From Nocardia sp. BSTN01 (lineage in GTDB: Bacteria; Actinomycetota; Actinomycetes; Mycobacteriales; Mycobacteriaceae), in the NCBI RefSeq assembly GCF_015354405.1, contig NZ_JADKYP010000014.1, forward strand, positions 62,001 to 126,000: 64,000 bases of DNA, given 5' to 3'. This document shows, one piece after another, positions 50,705 through 60,212 of this stretch. The position numbers were made by a program, and so were the translations under genes. The notes under the pieces were generated by a model. That model did no database searches and was not told the DNA's origin. It saw nothing but the letters and a program-made list of their open reading frames with translations. Every line of letters starts with the position of its first letter. Position 1 is the first letter of the stretch.

Positions 50705-52351
50705 TTACGTCCGGTCCGAGGGGGCGTCGAGGACGTCGAAGCCCTTGTAATCAGCTGCCGCCACCTCGGCGATGAGCTCGCCGTACACGCCGAATCCGCC
50801 GACGAAGGGCATGAACACCCGCGGCTTGCCCGGCACGTTCGTGCCGAGGTACCACGAATTAGCTTGCGGCATCAGAGTTTTCGCCGCTCGGTCGGCGCAT
50901 TCGGCGACCCAGGCCGACACCGCGTCCGGTCGCGCCTCGAGAGCGGCCGCGCCGCGGCGGTCCAGGAAGTCGATCGCGTCGGCCACCCAGTCCACGTGCA
51001 GTTCCGAATGCAGCACCATATTGGCCAGGACCGAGGGACTGCCGGGCCCGGTGAGGTTGAACAGATTCGGAAAGCCGCTGATGCCCAGGCCCAGATAGGT
51101 TTTCGGGCCCTCGCGCCACGCCTCGTTCAGGGTTTCGCCGCCGCGGCCGACGATGTTCATCTTCGCGACCGATCCGGTCATCGCGTCGAAACCGGTGGCC
51201 AGGACCAGGGTGTCGAGCGCGTAGTGCGTGTCGGTGGTGTGCACGCCCGCGGCGTCGATCCGCTGGATCGGTGTGGTGCGCAGGTCCACCAGTTCGACGT
51301 TGTCGCGGTTGTAGGTCTCGTAGTAGTTCGTATCGGTGCAGATGCGTTTGGCGCCGATCGGATGGTCGCGCGGAATCAGCAGGTCGGCGACGCGCGGATC
51401 GTCGATCACCGCGCGCACCTTCTGCTCCCAGAACAGTCGCGCCGGCTCGTTCGCCTCGGCGGTCACCATCTGATCCGGGAAGGTCTTGCTGAACAGCACA
51501 CCGCCGAGTTGCCAGCGCTCCTCGTAGGCGTCGTGGCGCTCCTGCTCGGAAACCTCGAGGGTGTTCTTCGGATGCGGCCGGTGCGGTGAACCCCCACCGC
51601 TGGCCATCGACAGCCGCCGCCGCTCCGGATAGCCGGCCTTCTGCTCGCGGCGCGTCTGCTCGTCCAGCGGCGTATTACCGGCGGGCACACTGTAATTGGG
51701 TGTGCGCTGGAAGACGTACAGTCGCTCCGCCTGCTCGGCGAGATGCGGAATGGCTTGGATGCCCGAGGATCCGGTGCCGATGACGCCGACCCGCTGACCG
51801 GTGAAGTCGACACCGTCGGCGGGCCAGCTGGAGGTGTGCAGCAGCCGGCCGGCGAAGGTCGGCAGCCCGTCGATGGCCGGGGTGTTGGCATTGGACAGCG
51901 GACCGGTGGCCAGCACGACGAACCGAGCCGTCACCTCGGCGCCGCTGTCCACGCGGACCCGCCAGCGCACTGTGTTCTCGTCGAGCACGATATCGGTTAC
52001 CCGCGTGCCGAATTCGATGTCGCGGCGCAGATCGTAGCGGTCGGCGACATGTTCGAGATAGGACAGGATCTCGGGCTGGGTGGCGTATTTCTCGCTCCAG
52101 TTCCATTCCTGCTGCAGGGCGTCGTCGAACGAGTACGAGTAGTCGACGCTCTCGACGTCGCAGCGCGCGCCCGGGTAGCGGTTCCAATACCACACGCCGC
52201 CCACGCCGTCGCCGGCCTCGAACGCCCGCACGCGCAGACCCTGCCCGCGCAGCCGGTGGATCGCGTAGAGCCCTGCGATGCCTGCGCCGACGATCACCAC
52301 ATCGACGCCGGTACGGATATTCCCAGTGGACGATGTCGTCTCGGGGGTCAC
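50705..52351 (-). CDS. Baeyer-Villiger-type flavin monooxygenase
   Basis: 548 residues. First Rossmann motif GAGIAGLYAIHRLRGQG, second GTGSSGIQAIPHLAEQA. The BVMO fingerprint F-x-G-x3-H-x3-W-P is intact (FAGRLLHTSSWP), so it should insert oxygen next to a ketone using NADPH and O2. VLATGFDAMTGS follows. Substrate unknown. A GTG start at 52351 is supported by GAAAGG 8 bases before it. The 327 bp to the next gene hold a SigF-like promoter and no other gene. Confidence 0.9.
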   Translation of the reverse strand: MTPETTSSTGNIRTGVDVVIVGAGIAGLYAIHRLRGQGLRVRAFEAGDGVGGVWYWNRYPGARCDVESVDYSYSFDDALQQEWNWSEKYATQPEILSYLEHVADRYDLRRDIEFGTRVTDIVLDENTVRWRVRVDSGAEVTARFVVLATGPLSNANTPAIDGLPTFAGRLLHTSSWPADGVDFTGQRVGVIGTGSSGIQAIPHLAEQAERLYVFQRTPNYSVPAGNTPLDEQTRREQKAGYPERRRLSMASGGGSPHRPHPKNTLEVSEQERHDAYEERWQLGGVLFSKTFPDQMVTAEANEPARLFWEQKVRAVIDDPRVADLLIPRDHPIGAKRICTDTNYYETYNRDNVELVDLRTTPIQRIDAAGVHTTDTHYALDTLVLATGFDAMTGSVAKMNIVGRGGETLNEAWREGPKTYLGLGISGFPNLFNLTGPGSPSVLANMVLHSELHVDWVADAIDFLDRRGAAALEARPDAVSAWVAECADRAAKTLMPQANSWYLGTNVPGKPRVFMPFVGGFGVYGELIAEVAAADYKGFDVLDAPSDRT

Positions 52352-52587
52352 AGTCGGATACCTTTCGCCGGAGACCTGTTTCTCCGCCTTCGACGCTAAG
52401 AAGGGCCGCGGCTTCCGGGCAGATGTCGTCCCGCTGACCGGCGTTCACGGCGGTCCGGCTCCCGATGACCGGGACGCGCGCTGCGCCGGGCATCGGCACC
52501 GGGACCACCGGGGCCGCTGCGGTCGCAGACCAGGCGACGGGCAGTAGCTCGGCGCCGTTGACACGGTGCGTTCGCGGTGGTTGAGTG

Positions 52588-52613
52588 GGTTTTAGCGTGT
52601 AGCCAGCGGGTAG
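52588..52613 (+). promoter_or_regulatory. SigF/SigB-type stress promoter
   Basis: GGTTT-N15-GGGTAG matches the actinobacterial SigF consensus GGTTT-N15-17-GGGTA exactly. It ends 65 bp upstream of the small DUF6131 gene. A TTGACA at 52558 has no -10 partner. Confidence 0.65.
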
Positions 52614-52678
52614 CTTTGCAGACTGTCGAAGTGCCCGGGAGTGGCCTGTCGCTTCATTCGCCGAATCAGGTATCGACC

Positions 52679-52834
52679 ATGATCATTCTCGGAATCATTC
52701 TCCTCGTCGTCGGCTTTCTGCTGAAGATCCACATCATCTGGATCATCGGAATCGTGGTCCTCGTCATCGGTTTGGTGCTGCTGGCCCTGGGCTCGATGGG
52801 TCGTGCCGTCGGCGGGCGACGCCACTACTACTGA
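52679..52834 (+). CDS. DUF6131-like small membrane protein
   Basis: 51 residues with two hydrophobic segments joined by KIHI (MIILGIILLVVGFLL and IWIIGIVVLVIGLVLLALG), and a basic tail GGRRHYY. The upstream longer frame has no ribosome site. Such hairpin peptides are common and often stress-induced in actinobacteria, in line with the SigF-type promoter. Confidence 0.7.
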   Translation: MIILGIILLVVGFLLKIHIIWIIGIVVLVIGLVLLALGSMGRAVGGRRHYY

Positions 52835-52885
52835 CGCCGGTGCCGGCCGCACGCCGGAACGCCCGAGCGAGTTCGAGGAGTCGAG

Positions 52886-53365
52886 ATGAGTACCACCACG
52901 ATCGTCGTGATCGTTGTTGTCGTGGTTGTGGCGATCCTGGTCATCGCCGCGCTTGCCCGGGTGGCCGTGGCTCAACGTAAGGAACATCGCCGCGCGGAGG
53001 CCGCGGAGATCCGCGAGAAGGCGACCGAGCGTTCCCACGAGGTCGGCCGTCGCCAAGCCCTCGCCGACGAAACCGCGGCCAAGGCCCGAGCGGCGTCCGC
53101 CGAGGCCGACATCAAGTCGGCGCAGGCGGCAGGTCTGAAGGAACAGGCAGCCGCGCACCACAACGAGGTCGCGAGCTCGCGCGACGAACTCACCCAGGAG
53201 TTCCAGCGCGCCGACAAGGTGGATCCCGACGCGCGAACCCGCGAGCCGGGCAAGGACGCCGAGCGCGGTCGCACATCCGGAGCCGAGGCCGCGCGAAACG
53301 ATGCTCATCGCAGCGATGCTCCGCGAAACGACGTTCCGAGAGCCGACCCCACCGAGGGACGCTGA
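52886..53365 (+). CDS. Membrane-anchored coiled-coil protein
   Basis: 159 residues. An N-terminal transmembrane helix (IVVIVVVVVVAILVIAALA) is followed by about 80 residues of charged helix (EHRRAEAAEIREKATERSHE, AAKARAASAEADIKSAQAAG) and a polar tail rich in Arg/Asp/Asn repeats (RNDAHRSDAPRNDVPRADP). It follows the DUF6131 gene by 51 bp and probably shares the stress promoter. GAGGAG precedes the ATG. Confidence 0.7.
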   Translation: MSTTTIVVIVVVVVVAILVIAALARVAVAQRKEHRRAEAAEIREKATERSHEVGRRQALADETAAKARAASAEADIKSAQAAGLKEQAAAHHNEVASSRDELTQEFQRADKVDPDARTREPGKDAERGRTSGAEAARNDAHRSDAPRNDVPRADPTEGR

Positions 53366-53398
53366 CACCTGCCGCCGTCACCGCGGACACCGGTGCGC

Positions 53399-53938
53399 TC
53401 ACCGCCCCCACAGCGCGCGGTGGGCGCGCGGCCAGAACTCGAATCCGGCGGTGGCCAGACCGCCGAGGCCGATCACCAGCACCGCCGCGTCGACGCTGGT
53501 ACGCCCTTCGCGTGCCCAGTAGACGTCCTCGAGGTCGAGCAGCAGCGCCAGTTCGTCGACGATCAGGGCCGAACCGGCGCCGTAGGAGGTGGCCACCACC
53601 GGATGGCGGCGGGCGCGCTCGGTGCCGCGCAACGCCACCAACCCCACCGCCGCGAGCGTCGCGATCCCGATGTTGTAGTGGTGAAAATGCTTGCCGCCCA
53701 GACTGATTCCGCCACCGCTGGGCCCGTGGCCGGCGCGGATCCAGTGCGTGAGGGCCCGCGTGGTCCCGAAGGTCGCCGTGAACGCGGCCCACGCCCACAC
53801 CGCCGACCGCTCGCCGGGGCCCAGCGTCTCGACCCACGCGCGTCGCACCGCGCGGCCGCGATGCTGGGCGGTGGCCAGGGCGCCCATGCCGTCTCGATCG
53901 GTCACCCTCTCATGGTCGTCCGGCGCCGCGGTCCCCAT
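53399..53938 (-). CDS. Integral membrane protein, unknown
   Basis: About 179 residues. Four hydrophobic segments (AVWAWAAFTATFGTTRALT, IGIATLAAVGLVALRG, SALIVDELALLLDL, AAVLVIGLGGLATAGFEFW). A His cluster KHFHHYNIG lies at the mouth of the second. Family not named. The start is uncertain: ATG 53938 or a GTG at 53905 with GAGAGG directly before it. Confidence 0.65.
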   Translation of the reverse strand: MGTAAPDDHERVTDRDGMGALATAQHRGRAVRRAWVETLGPGERSAVWAWAAFTATFGTTRALTHWIRAGHGPSGGGISLGGKHFHHYNIGIATLAAVGLVALRGTERARRHPVVATSYGAGSALIVDELALLLDLEDVYWAREGRTSVDAAVLVIGLGGLATAGFEFWPRAHRALWGR

Positions 53939-54075
53939 GCGGTATTCGGCAAATTCCCAGATAACGCGGTTGGTGTCCGTATCGGCTGGTCCATGCCGGT
54001 AGAAACCGAGCAAAGGCGGACATACGATCGAAGCAGTGCCCGAGCGGGCGAGCAGGTGACGAATGGGAGCACCGC

Positions 54076-56022
54076 ATGAACGACCATCCGGAACACACGC
54101 CCCGGGTCACCGCTTTCCCGCGCATCGACGACTATTCGTTCATCTCCGATTCCGAGGTCACAGCCCTGATCGCGCCCAGTGGCGCCATCGAATGGATGTG
54201 CTTGCCCCGCATGGATTCCCCCAGCGTCTTCGGCGCGATCCTCGATCGCTCCGCGGGGTCGTTCCGCTTCGCGCCTGACGACATCGCGACCCCGGCCGAT
54301 CGCCGGTACATCCCCGGCACGATGGTCATGGAGACGAGCTGGCGCAGTGGCGAAGGATGGGCAACCGTGCGCGACGTCCTGCTCGTCGGCCCGTGGCGGC
54401 ACCAGCAACCCGGGCGCAGCGCGCACCGCCGCGCGCCCACCGACTACGACGCCGAACACATCCTGCTGCGCATCGTGCACTGCGAGACCGGGCAGATCCA
54501 GTTCGTGCTCGACTGCCAGCCCGCCTACGACTACGGGCGAGCGCGCGCCACCTGGGAATACCTCGACAGCTACCACCTGGCCCAGGCCGACGCCGACGGT
54601 GTCGATCTGCCGTTGCGGCTGACCACCGATCTGCGCCTGGGCATCGAGGGCTCGCGCGCGGTCGCCCGTACCCTGCTCAAGAGCGGCGACACCCGCTTCT
54701 GTGCGCTGTCGTGGGGCAGCCGGGAGGCTCCCGAAACCGTCGAGGAGGCCAATCGGCGCCTGGTCGGGACCGTCCATCACTGGCGGCACTGGCTGGCCGG
54801 CGGCCGGTTCCCGGACCATCCCTGGAGCGCCCAGCTCACGCGCAGCGCGCTGACCCTGAAGGGCCTGACCTTCGCCCCGACCGGCGCCATCGTCGCCGCG
54901 CCGACCACGTCGCTACCGGAAACCCCTGGCGGAGAACGTAATTGGGATTACCGCTACACCTGGGTCCGGGACTCGGCCTTCGCGCTGTGGGGCCTGTACA
55001 CGCTGGGCTTCAACTGGGAAGCCAACGACTACTTCTCCCACATCATCAATCTGGCCGAGAACGCCGAGGACATGCAGATCGTCTACGGCATCGGCGGCGA
55101 AACCGACCTGCGCGAACACACCCTGGACAACCTGCGGGGCTACGAGAACGCCGCCCCGGTGCGGGTCGGCAACGACGCGTATCGCCAACGCCAGCACGAT
55201 GTCTGGGGCGCGGCGCTGGACTCGGTCTACCTCTACGCCCGCCATCAGGATCAGATCGACGCGCGCACCTGGCCGCTGCTGCGCTGGGCGGTCAAGAGCG
55301 CGCTCGCGGTGTGGCGCGAACCCGATCACGGTATCTGGGAAGTGCGCGGCAAGCCGCAGCATTTCACCTCCAGCAAGGTCATGTGCTGGGTCGCCGCCGA
55401 CCGTGGCGTGCGACTGGCCCGCATCCACCAGGACTTCGAACGTGCCGCGCGCTGGCAGCGCGCGGCCGACGAGATCCGCGCCGACGTCTGCGCCAACGCC
55501 GTCGACTCGCGGGGCGTGTTCACCCAGTACTACGGCAGTGCGGCGCTGGACGCCTCGACCCTGCTCATCCCGCTGGTCCGGTTCCTTCCTCCCGACGACG
55601 AACGCGTCCGTAAAACGGTGCTGGCCATCGCCGACGAACTGACCAGTGACGGGCTCGTCCTGCGCTATCGCACCGACGAAACCGACGACGGATTCGCCGG
55701 GGCCGAAGGCACGTTCACCATCTGCTCGTTCTGGCTGGTGTCCGCACTCTCGGAAATCGGTGAGAACCACCGCGCCAAACAGTTGTGCGAAAAATTGCTC
55801 GGCTACGCCAGCCCGCTGGGCCTCTACGCCGAGGAGATCGACCCGGTGACGGGTCGGCACTGGGGCAACTATCCCCAGGCGTTCACGCACCTGGCGTTGA
55901 TCAATGCCGTCATGCACGTCGTCCGGGACGAGCAGATCGAGTTGCGTACCGCACTCGGAGGAGAGTCCATCGCCCCCCGCCTCGACGACGGCATGCACGC
56001 CGGCGGCTACATCCATATCTAG
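54076..56022 (+). CDS. GH15 trehalase/glucoamylase-like enzyme
   Basis: 648 residues. N-terminal beta domain (DYSFISDSEVTALIAPSGAIEWMCLPRMDSP, in part) and a six-hairpin barrel. The catalytic Glu residues are likely those in GIWEVRG and YAEEIDP. RNWDYRYTWVRDSAFALWGL is the family signature. Mycobacterial members of this layout are trehalases, so trehalose turnover is the probable role. ATG 54076. Confidence 0.88.
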   Translation: MNDHPEHTPRVTAFPRIDDYSFISDSEVTALIAPSGAIEWMCLPRMDSPSVFGAILDRSAGSFRFAPDDIATPADRRYIPGTMVMETSWRSGEGWATVRDVLLVGPWRHQQPGRSAHRRAPTDYDAEHILLRIVHCETGQIQFVLDCQPAYDYGRARATWEYLDSYHLAQADADGVDLPLRLTTDLRLGIEGSRAVARTLLKSGDTRFCALSWGSREAPETVEEANRRLVGTVHHWRHWLAGGRFPDHPWSAQLTRSALTLKGLTFAPTGAIVAAPTTSLPETPGGERNWDYRYTWVRDSAFALWGLYTLGFNWEANDYFSHIINLAENAEDMQIVYGIGGETDLREHTLDNLRGYENAAPVRVGNDAYRQRQHDVWGAALDSVYLYARHQDQIDARTWPLLRWAVKSALAVWREPDHGIWEVRGKPQHFTSSKVMCWVAADRGVRLARIHQDFERAARWQRAADEIRADVCANAVDSRGVFTQYYGSAALDASTLLIPLVRFLPPDDERVRKTVLAIADELTSDGLVLRYRTDETDDGFAGAEGTFTICSFWLVSALSEIGENHRAKQLCEKLLGYASPLGLYAEEIDPVTGRHWGNYPQAFTHLALINAVMHVVRDEQIELRTALGGESIAPRLDDGMHAGGYIHI

Positions 56023-56028
56023 GCTGGT

Positions 56029-56307
56029 GTGGTGCGGCTGGACCACGCGACTCTCGACGCTCGCCTCGACGCCATCGCCCGGCAGCCGTTTCGGGCGAAG
56101 TTCCACCTGCGCGCACCCGAGATGGAGTTCGTCGCGCTGCGCGGCATGACGGTGGTGCGCGCCCAGCATGCCACCGCCACCTGCTGTCGCGGCTGTCTGC
56201 AGCGCACGCACGGCATCGCCGAAGGCCACGAACTGACCACGCGGGAGCGCGAATACGTCGTGGACATCATCTGCCGCTGGATCGAAGCGGAGTGCGCTCG
56301 CCGGTAG
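56029..56307 (+). CDS. DUF4186-like small protein
   Basis: 92 residues starting at GTG 56029, 6 bp after the GH15 stop. FRAKFHLRAPEMEFVALRG, CCRGCLQRTHGIAEGHELT and YVVDIICRWIE. The C-C-x2-C and His hint at a metal site. I attribute it to DUF4186 from memory. Confidence 0.7.
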   Translation: MVRLDHATLDARLDAIARQPFRAKFHLRAPEMEFVALRGMTVVRAQHATATCCRGCLQRTHGIAEGHELTTREREYVVDIICRWIEAECARR

Positions 56308-56352
56308 GGTCGCGACCGCCACCGTCCGGTTCGATGCGCCCTGGGCGGGTAC

Positions 56353-57678
56353 GTGGCCGGTATGCCCCATTCCTTGAAGCGCGCCGTCAGTACGCCTCTG
56401 CTGTACTTCTTCATCCTGGGCGACGTGCTCGGAGCCGGGGTCTACGTGCTGATCGGTTCCGTCGCCCAGGCGTCGGGCGGTGCGGTGTGGCTACCGCTGG
56501 CCGTCGCGCTCGGCATGGCCACCCTCACCGCGGCGTCGTATGCCGAACTGGCGACGAAGTATCCCCGCGCGGGCGGCTCCGCGCACTATGCGACGCGGGC
56601 GCTGGGACCGGCCGCCGGCTCACTGGTCGGCTTCTGCATGCTCGCCGCGGGGGTGGTATCGGTGGGAGCGCTGGCCCGGGCGTTCGCCGGTGACTATCTC
56701 CAGGCGCTCGTGTCCGCGCCGACCGCGCTCGTCATCGTCGTCTTCCTGGTCGCGCTGGCGGCGCTCAACATCCGCGGGATCAAGGAATCGTTGCGCGCCA
56801 ATGTGGCGGCGAGCCTTGTCGAACTCAGTGGGCTGGTGCTCATCATCGGCCTGGGCGCGTGGATCCTGCTGCGCGGTGACGCCGATCCCGGCAGGCTCAC
56901 CGAGATCGGCACCGCGGAACACGGTCCGGTCGCGGCAGTGCTCGCGGGTACGGTGCTGGCCTTCTACTCCTTCGTGGGTTTCGAGACCTCGGTCAATCTC
57001 GCGGAGGAGGTGCGCGATCCGCGCCGCTCCTACCCGATCGCGCTGTTCGGCGCCCTGCTCACCGCCGGGGTGGTGTACGTACTGGTCGGTGTGGTCGCCA
57101 GCGCCGCCGTGCCGACCGATCAACTGGCGCGGTCGAGCGGTCCGCTGCTCGAGGTGGTGCGCCGCGCCGGCGGCGTGCCCGACCGGTTGTTCAGTGTCAT
57201 CGCACTGGTCGCCGTCGCCAACGGCGCGTTGCTGACCGGCATCATGGCCTCGCGGCTCACCTACGGCATGGCTCGCGACGGACTGCTGCCGGCGGTGCTC
57301 ACCCGCCTGCTTCCCGGCCGTCGCACTCCCTGGGTGGCGGTGGTGGTGACCTCGGGAGCATCGATCTTCCTCGCGCTCACCGGCGAGGTCGCGGTGCTGG
57401 CCGAAACCCTGGTCCTGCTTCTGCTCGTCGTCTTCGCGGCGGTCAACTGCTCGGTTCTGCTCGAGCGTCGCCATCCTGTCGATACCGACCACTTCCGTGT
57501 CCCGACGCTCGTGCCCGGGCTGGCGCTGGCCTGCTGTCTCTACCTGTTCACCCGCATCGACGCCGGGATCTGGGCGCGCGGCCTGATCCTGGTCGGCTTG
57601 GGTGCCGTGCTCGCGCTGGTGAACGGCCTGCGCACCCGCCGCGCCCACCCGGATCGGCAACCGTTGACTTCACGCTGA
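56353..57678 (+). CDS. APC-family amino acid permease
   Basis: 441 residues with about 12 transmembrane helices. GDVLGAGVYVLIGSVAQASGG is the first broken helix typical of this family. SFVGFETSVNLAEEVRDPRRSYP is the sixth-helix signature, and MASRLTYGMARDGLLPA follows. The substrate cannot be told. GTG 56353 or ATG 56362 start. Confidence 0.88.
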   Translation: MAGMPHSLKRAVSTPLLYFFILGDVLGAGVYVLIGSVAQASGGAVWLPLAVALGMATLTAASYAELATKYPRAGGSAHYATRALGPAAGSLVGFCMLAAGVVSVGALARAFAGDYLQALVSAPTALVIVVFLVALAALNIRGIKESLRANVAASLVELSGLVLIIGLGAWILLRGDADPGRLTEIGTAEHGPVAAVLAGTVLAFYSFVGFETSVNLAEEVRDPRRSYPIALFGALLTAGVVYVLVGVVASAAVPTDQLARSSGPLLEVVRRAGGVPDRLFSVIALVAVANGALLTGIMASRLTYGMARDGLLPAVLTRLLPGRRTPWVAVVVTSGASIFLALTGEVAVLAETLVLLLLVVFAAVNCSVLLERRHPVDTDHFRVPTLVPGLALACCLYLFTRIDAGIWARGLILVGLGAVLALVNGLRTRRAHPDRQPLTSR

Positions 57679-57765
57679 GCAAATACCTGGTGTTCGAGGC
57701 CGACGGGAGTCACGATCCATGCGCACATGTGAATGTCCGCACCTACCCCGACGAAGGGCGCGATC

Positions 57766-58257
57766 ATGACCGTCACAGATGAGCTTCTGGCCAACAATGC
57801 CGACTACGCAGCACAGTTCAGCGGACCGCTTCCGCTGCCGCCGAGCAAGCACGTCGCCGTGGTGGCGTGCATGGACGCGCGGCTCGACGTCTACCGCATC
57901 CTCGGACTCCAGGAGGGTGAGGCCCATGTCATCCGCAACGCGGGCGGGGTGGTGACCGACGACGAGATCCGTTCGCTGGCCATCAGTCAGCGGTTGCTGG
58001 GCACCACGGAGATCATCCTCATCCATCACACCGACTGCGGCATGCTGACCTTCACCGACGACGAATTCAAACGCGGAATCCAGGACGAGACCGGCCTGAA
58101 ACCAGGCTGGGCGGCCGAGGCTTTCGACGATCTGGATGTGGATGTGCGCCAGTCGATCCGGCGCATCGAGGCCAGCCCGTTCGTGACGAAGACGACCTCA
58201 CTGCGCGGATTCGTCTTCGACGTCGCCACCGGCAAACTCCAGGAGGTCCTCGCCTGA
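57766..58257 (+). CDS. Beta-class carbonic anhydrase
   Basis: 163 residues, like M. tuberculosis Rv1284. CMDARLD (Cys and Asp-Arg pair) and HHTDCGM (His and Cys) are the zinc ligands and gate. VIRNAGGVV and SLRGFVFDVATGKLQEV close the fold. Interconverts CO2 and bicarbonate. GAAGGGCG lies before ATG 57766. Confidence 0.92.
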   Translation: MTVTDELLANNADYAAQFSGPLPLPPSKHVAVVACMDARLDVYRILGLQEGEAHVIRNAGGVVTDDEIRSLAISQRLLGTTEIILIHHTDCGMLTFTDDEFKRGIQDETGLKPGWAAEAFDDLDVDVRQSIRRIEASPFVTKTTSLRGFVFDVATGKLQEVLA

Positions 58258-58282
58258 TCCCGAGCAGGCAGTAACTCCCGGC

Positions 58283-58756
58283 GTGTCCGGGACAGGGCGG
58301 TCCGAGCGTGCCGCCGCGGCGGTCGATCGTCCGAAAACGGTTGTGGTATCGGATGTTTCAGATCCGGGACGGTGGTCCGGCGCGGCCCTGCTGCTGCCGG
58401 GGGTGGCGCCTCGGGTCCTGGTCGGCCTGCCGGTCCCGGTCGCCGGCGTGCTGGCCCTGGCCGTCGCCGTGCAACTGCTGCTCCAGCAATCCGATGCCGA
58501 CTACCGCGTCGGCCCGGCGACATACGTGTTCGCCCTCAACGAGGGACACCGCTTCCACCACCTCAAATGGGCCGGTGTGGGGGACGTGAACTTCGGGCTC
58601 TTCACGCTGATCTGGGATCACCTCTACCGGACCTACTCCTACGATCCGGCGCACCGATTCAGCTCCGGCGAACTCGGTATGGCGGCGAAACCGCACTATC
58701 CCACCGCCTATTCGGCGCAACTGCGCTACCCCTTCACCCCGGACGGAGGATGCTGA
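58283..58756 (+). pseudogene. Sterol desaturase-family remnant
   Basis: The last 110 or so residues match the C-terminal third of the fatty acid hydroxylase/sterol desaturase family: LLQQSDADYRVGPATYVF, ALNEGHRFHHLKWAGVGD and NFGLFTLIWDHLYRTYSYD. One histidine motif (HRFHH) is kept, but the earlier H-x3-H boxes and membrane helices are absent. The first 50 residues are not like the family. Confidence 0.7.
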
Positions 58757-58771
58757 GCCGAGGGTCGGTAG

Positions 58772-59200
58772 TCACCCGGCCTGCGGTGTCCGGCCGGATT
58801 CGGGACGGTGCCGGAGTCCGGATACGGCCGGATCCGCCACACCGACCTCGAGGCGGACGCGATCCTGATAGAAGCCGATGTGGTCGCGGATCAACGCCAC
58901 CTCCGGATAGGGATCGTGATACTCCCACGCGATCGGCTCGTCGCTGTCGGCCGGGCGCCAATACCGGGCCCAGCCCTTGAAGGGGCAGCGGGAGGTGAGC
59001 TGTTCGTCCAGGATGAGCAGGTCGAAGCGGATATCGGCGACCGGGATGTAGAACACGATCCCGTGGTCCTGTTCGGCGACGAGCAGGCTCGCGGTGGTCT
59101 CGGCCAGTACCCGATCGTCGTGCAGGACGCGGACCAGATTGCGAATTCGCCGCACGTCGACGCGATAGTCGGGCCAATCGGCGAAGCCGGACGATTCCAT
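58772..59200 (-). CDS. DUF427 protein
   Basis: 142 residues. VRVLHDDRVLAETTASLLV, YIPVADIRFDLL, SRCPFKGWARYWR and IAWEYHDPYPEVALIRDHI match DUF427, a small beta-sandwich family of unknown function common in actinobacteria. Converges on the sterol desaturase remnant. Confidence 0.82.
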   Translation of the reverse strand: MESSGFADWPDYRVDVRRIRNLVRVLHDDRVLAETTASLLVAEQDHGIVFYIPVADIRFDLLILDEQLTSRCPFKGWARYWRPADSDEPIAWEYHDPYPEVALIRDHIGFYQDRVRLEVGVADPAVSGLRHRPESGRTPQAG

Positions 59201-59236
59201 ATGTTCCTCCGATGTGTTCCCCCGGATGGCCGGTGG

Positions 59237-60145
59237 TCAGAGTACGGTGCCGGCGCGGGTGCGGGCGGCGGTATCGGCGGTCCGGAACGCGCGCACCATC
59301 GCGTGCACGCTGTAGGACGCCATCAGTCGTCCGTCGGCGGCGTGTACCCGTCCTTCGCTCTGGGCGTGGCCGCGTCCGGCGTAGACGACGCGGGTGCTGT
59401 ACAGCAGCCACTGCGTCACATCGGCGTCGTCGTGAAAGGTGATGGTGGCCATGGTGATTCCGGTCGAGATCGCGGAATGGGCCATCGATTCACCGTAGTC
59501 GGGATGCGGGCGCAACGCGGCGGCCACCGTCCAGTGCGCACACGATTGCGCCAGCAGCGCCGCATGCAGACAGCCCGCCTCCGGCGCGTCGCGGTATCGC
59601 GTCCACACGAACAGTTCCGGAGGGCCGACGTGTCCGGGGTCGGGACTGTACCCGTCGCCGGCCACGCGCATGTCCCGGCCGTCGACCTCCGTGCCCGGAA
59701 TATCCAGCGAGGCCAGCTCTTCCGGCGGTTCGACGTTCGGCATCGGCGCCGCCGAACGGATCAGATCGGGTGCGCCGGCGTCCAGCAGGACGGTGCCCGC
59801 GCACCGCAGGGTGTCGTCCTGCCGGATCCGCACCTGGGCCGTGCTGTAGGTGCGACCCGAGTGCAGCACCTCGACGTCGACGTCCAGCGGTGCGTCGTGG
59901 GCGGCGACCCGCGAGAAGATCATCGACGCCGACACCACGCGCTGCCCGGGTACCTCCTTGGCGGCCGCCACGATCGCGTCGCCGAGCATCTGGCCGGCCT
60001 CGACGACATTGCGGACGGTCGGACCGTGCGCGGGGGCGACGTAATGACCTGCGCCCCAGGGACGTACGTCCATCAGGCGCAGCAGCTCGGCTTGGCTCCA
60101 CGGTGGCCCGCCCGGGCCCGCTCCGGCTTGCGGATCGTCGACCAT
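59237..60145 (-). CDS. TesB-like acyl-CoA thioesterase (double hotdog)
   Basis: 302 residues of two hotdog domains. First: GQMLGDAIVAAAKEVPGQRVVSASMIF, SGRTYSTAQVRIRQD. Second: LLAQSCAHWTVAAALRP, ISTGITMATITFHDDAD and LLYSTRVVYAGRGHAQSEGR. It should hydrolyse acyl-CoA. It follows the wax ester synthase by 67 bp but has its own palindrome in front. Confidence 0.8.
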   Translation of the reverse strand: MVDDPQAGAGPGGPPWSQAELLRLMDVRPWGAGHYVAPAHGPTVRNVVEAGQMLGDAIVAAAKEVPGQRVVSASMIFSRVAAHDAPLDVDVEVLHSGRTYSTAQVRIRQDDTLRCAGTVLLDAGAPDLIRSAAPMPNVEPPEELASLDIPGTEVDGRDMRVAGDGYSPDPGHVGPPELFVWTRYRDAPEAGCLHAALLAQSCAHWTVAAALRPHPDYGESMAHSAISTGITMATITFHDDADVTQWLLYSTRVVYAGRGHAQSEGRVHAADGRLMASYSVHAMVRAFRTADTAARTRAGTVL

Positions 60146-60159
60146 CGGACCCCTCGCGT

Positions 60160-60190
60160 ATATGACGTTCTCGCTATAGGAGAGTCATAT
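60160..60190. promoter_or_regulatory. Inverted repeat before the thioesterase gene
   Basis: ATATGAC and GTCATAT are perfect 7-bp arms separated by 17 bp, with inner TCTC/GAGA symmetry. It lies 14 bp upstream of the thioesterase ATG. An unusually A+T-rich patch for this genome. Regulator unknown. Confidence 0.5.
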
Positions 60191-60212
60191 TAACAAAGGG
60201 TCGTGTGTAGTA

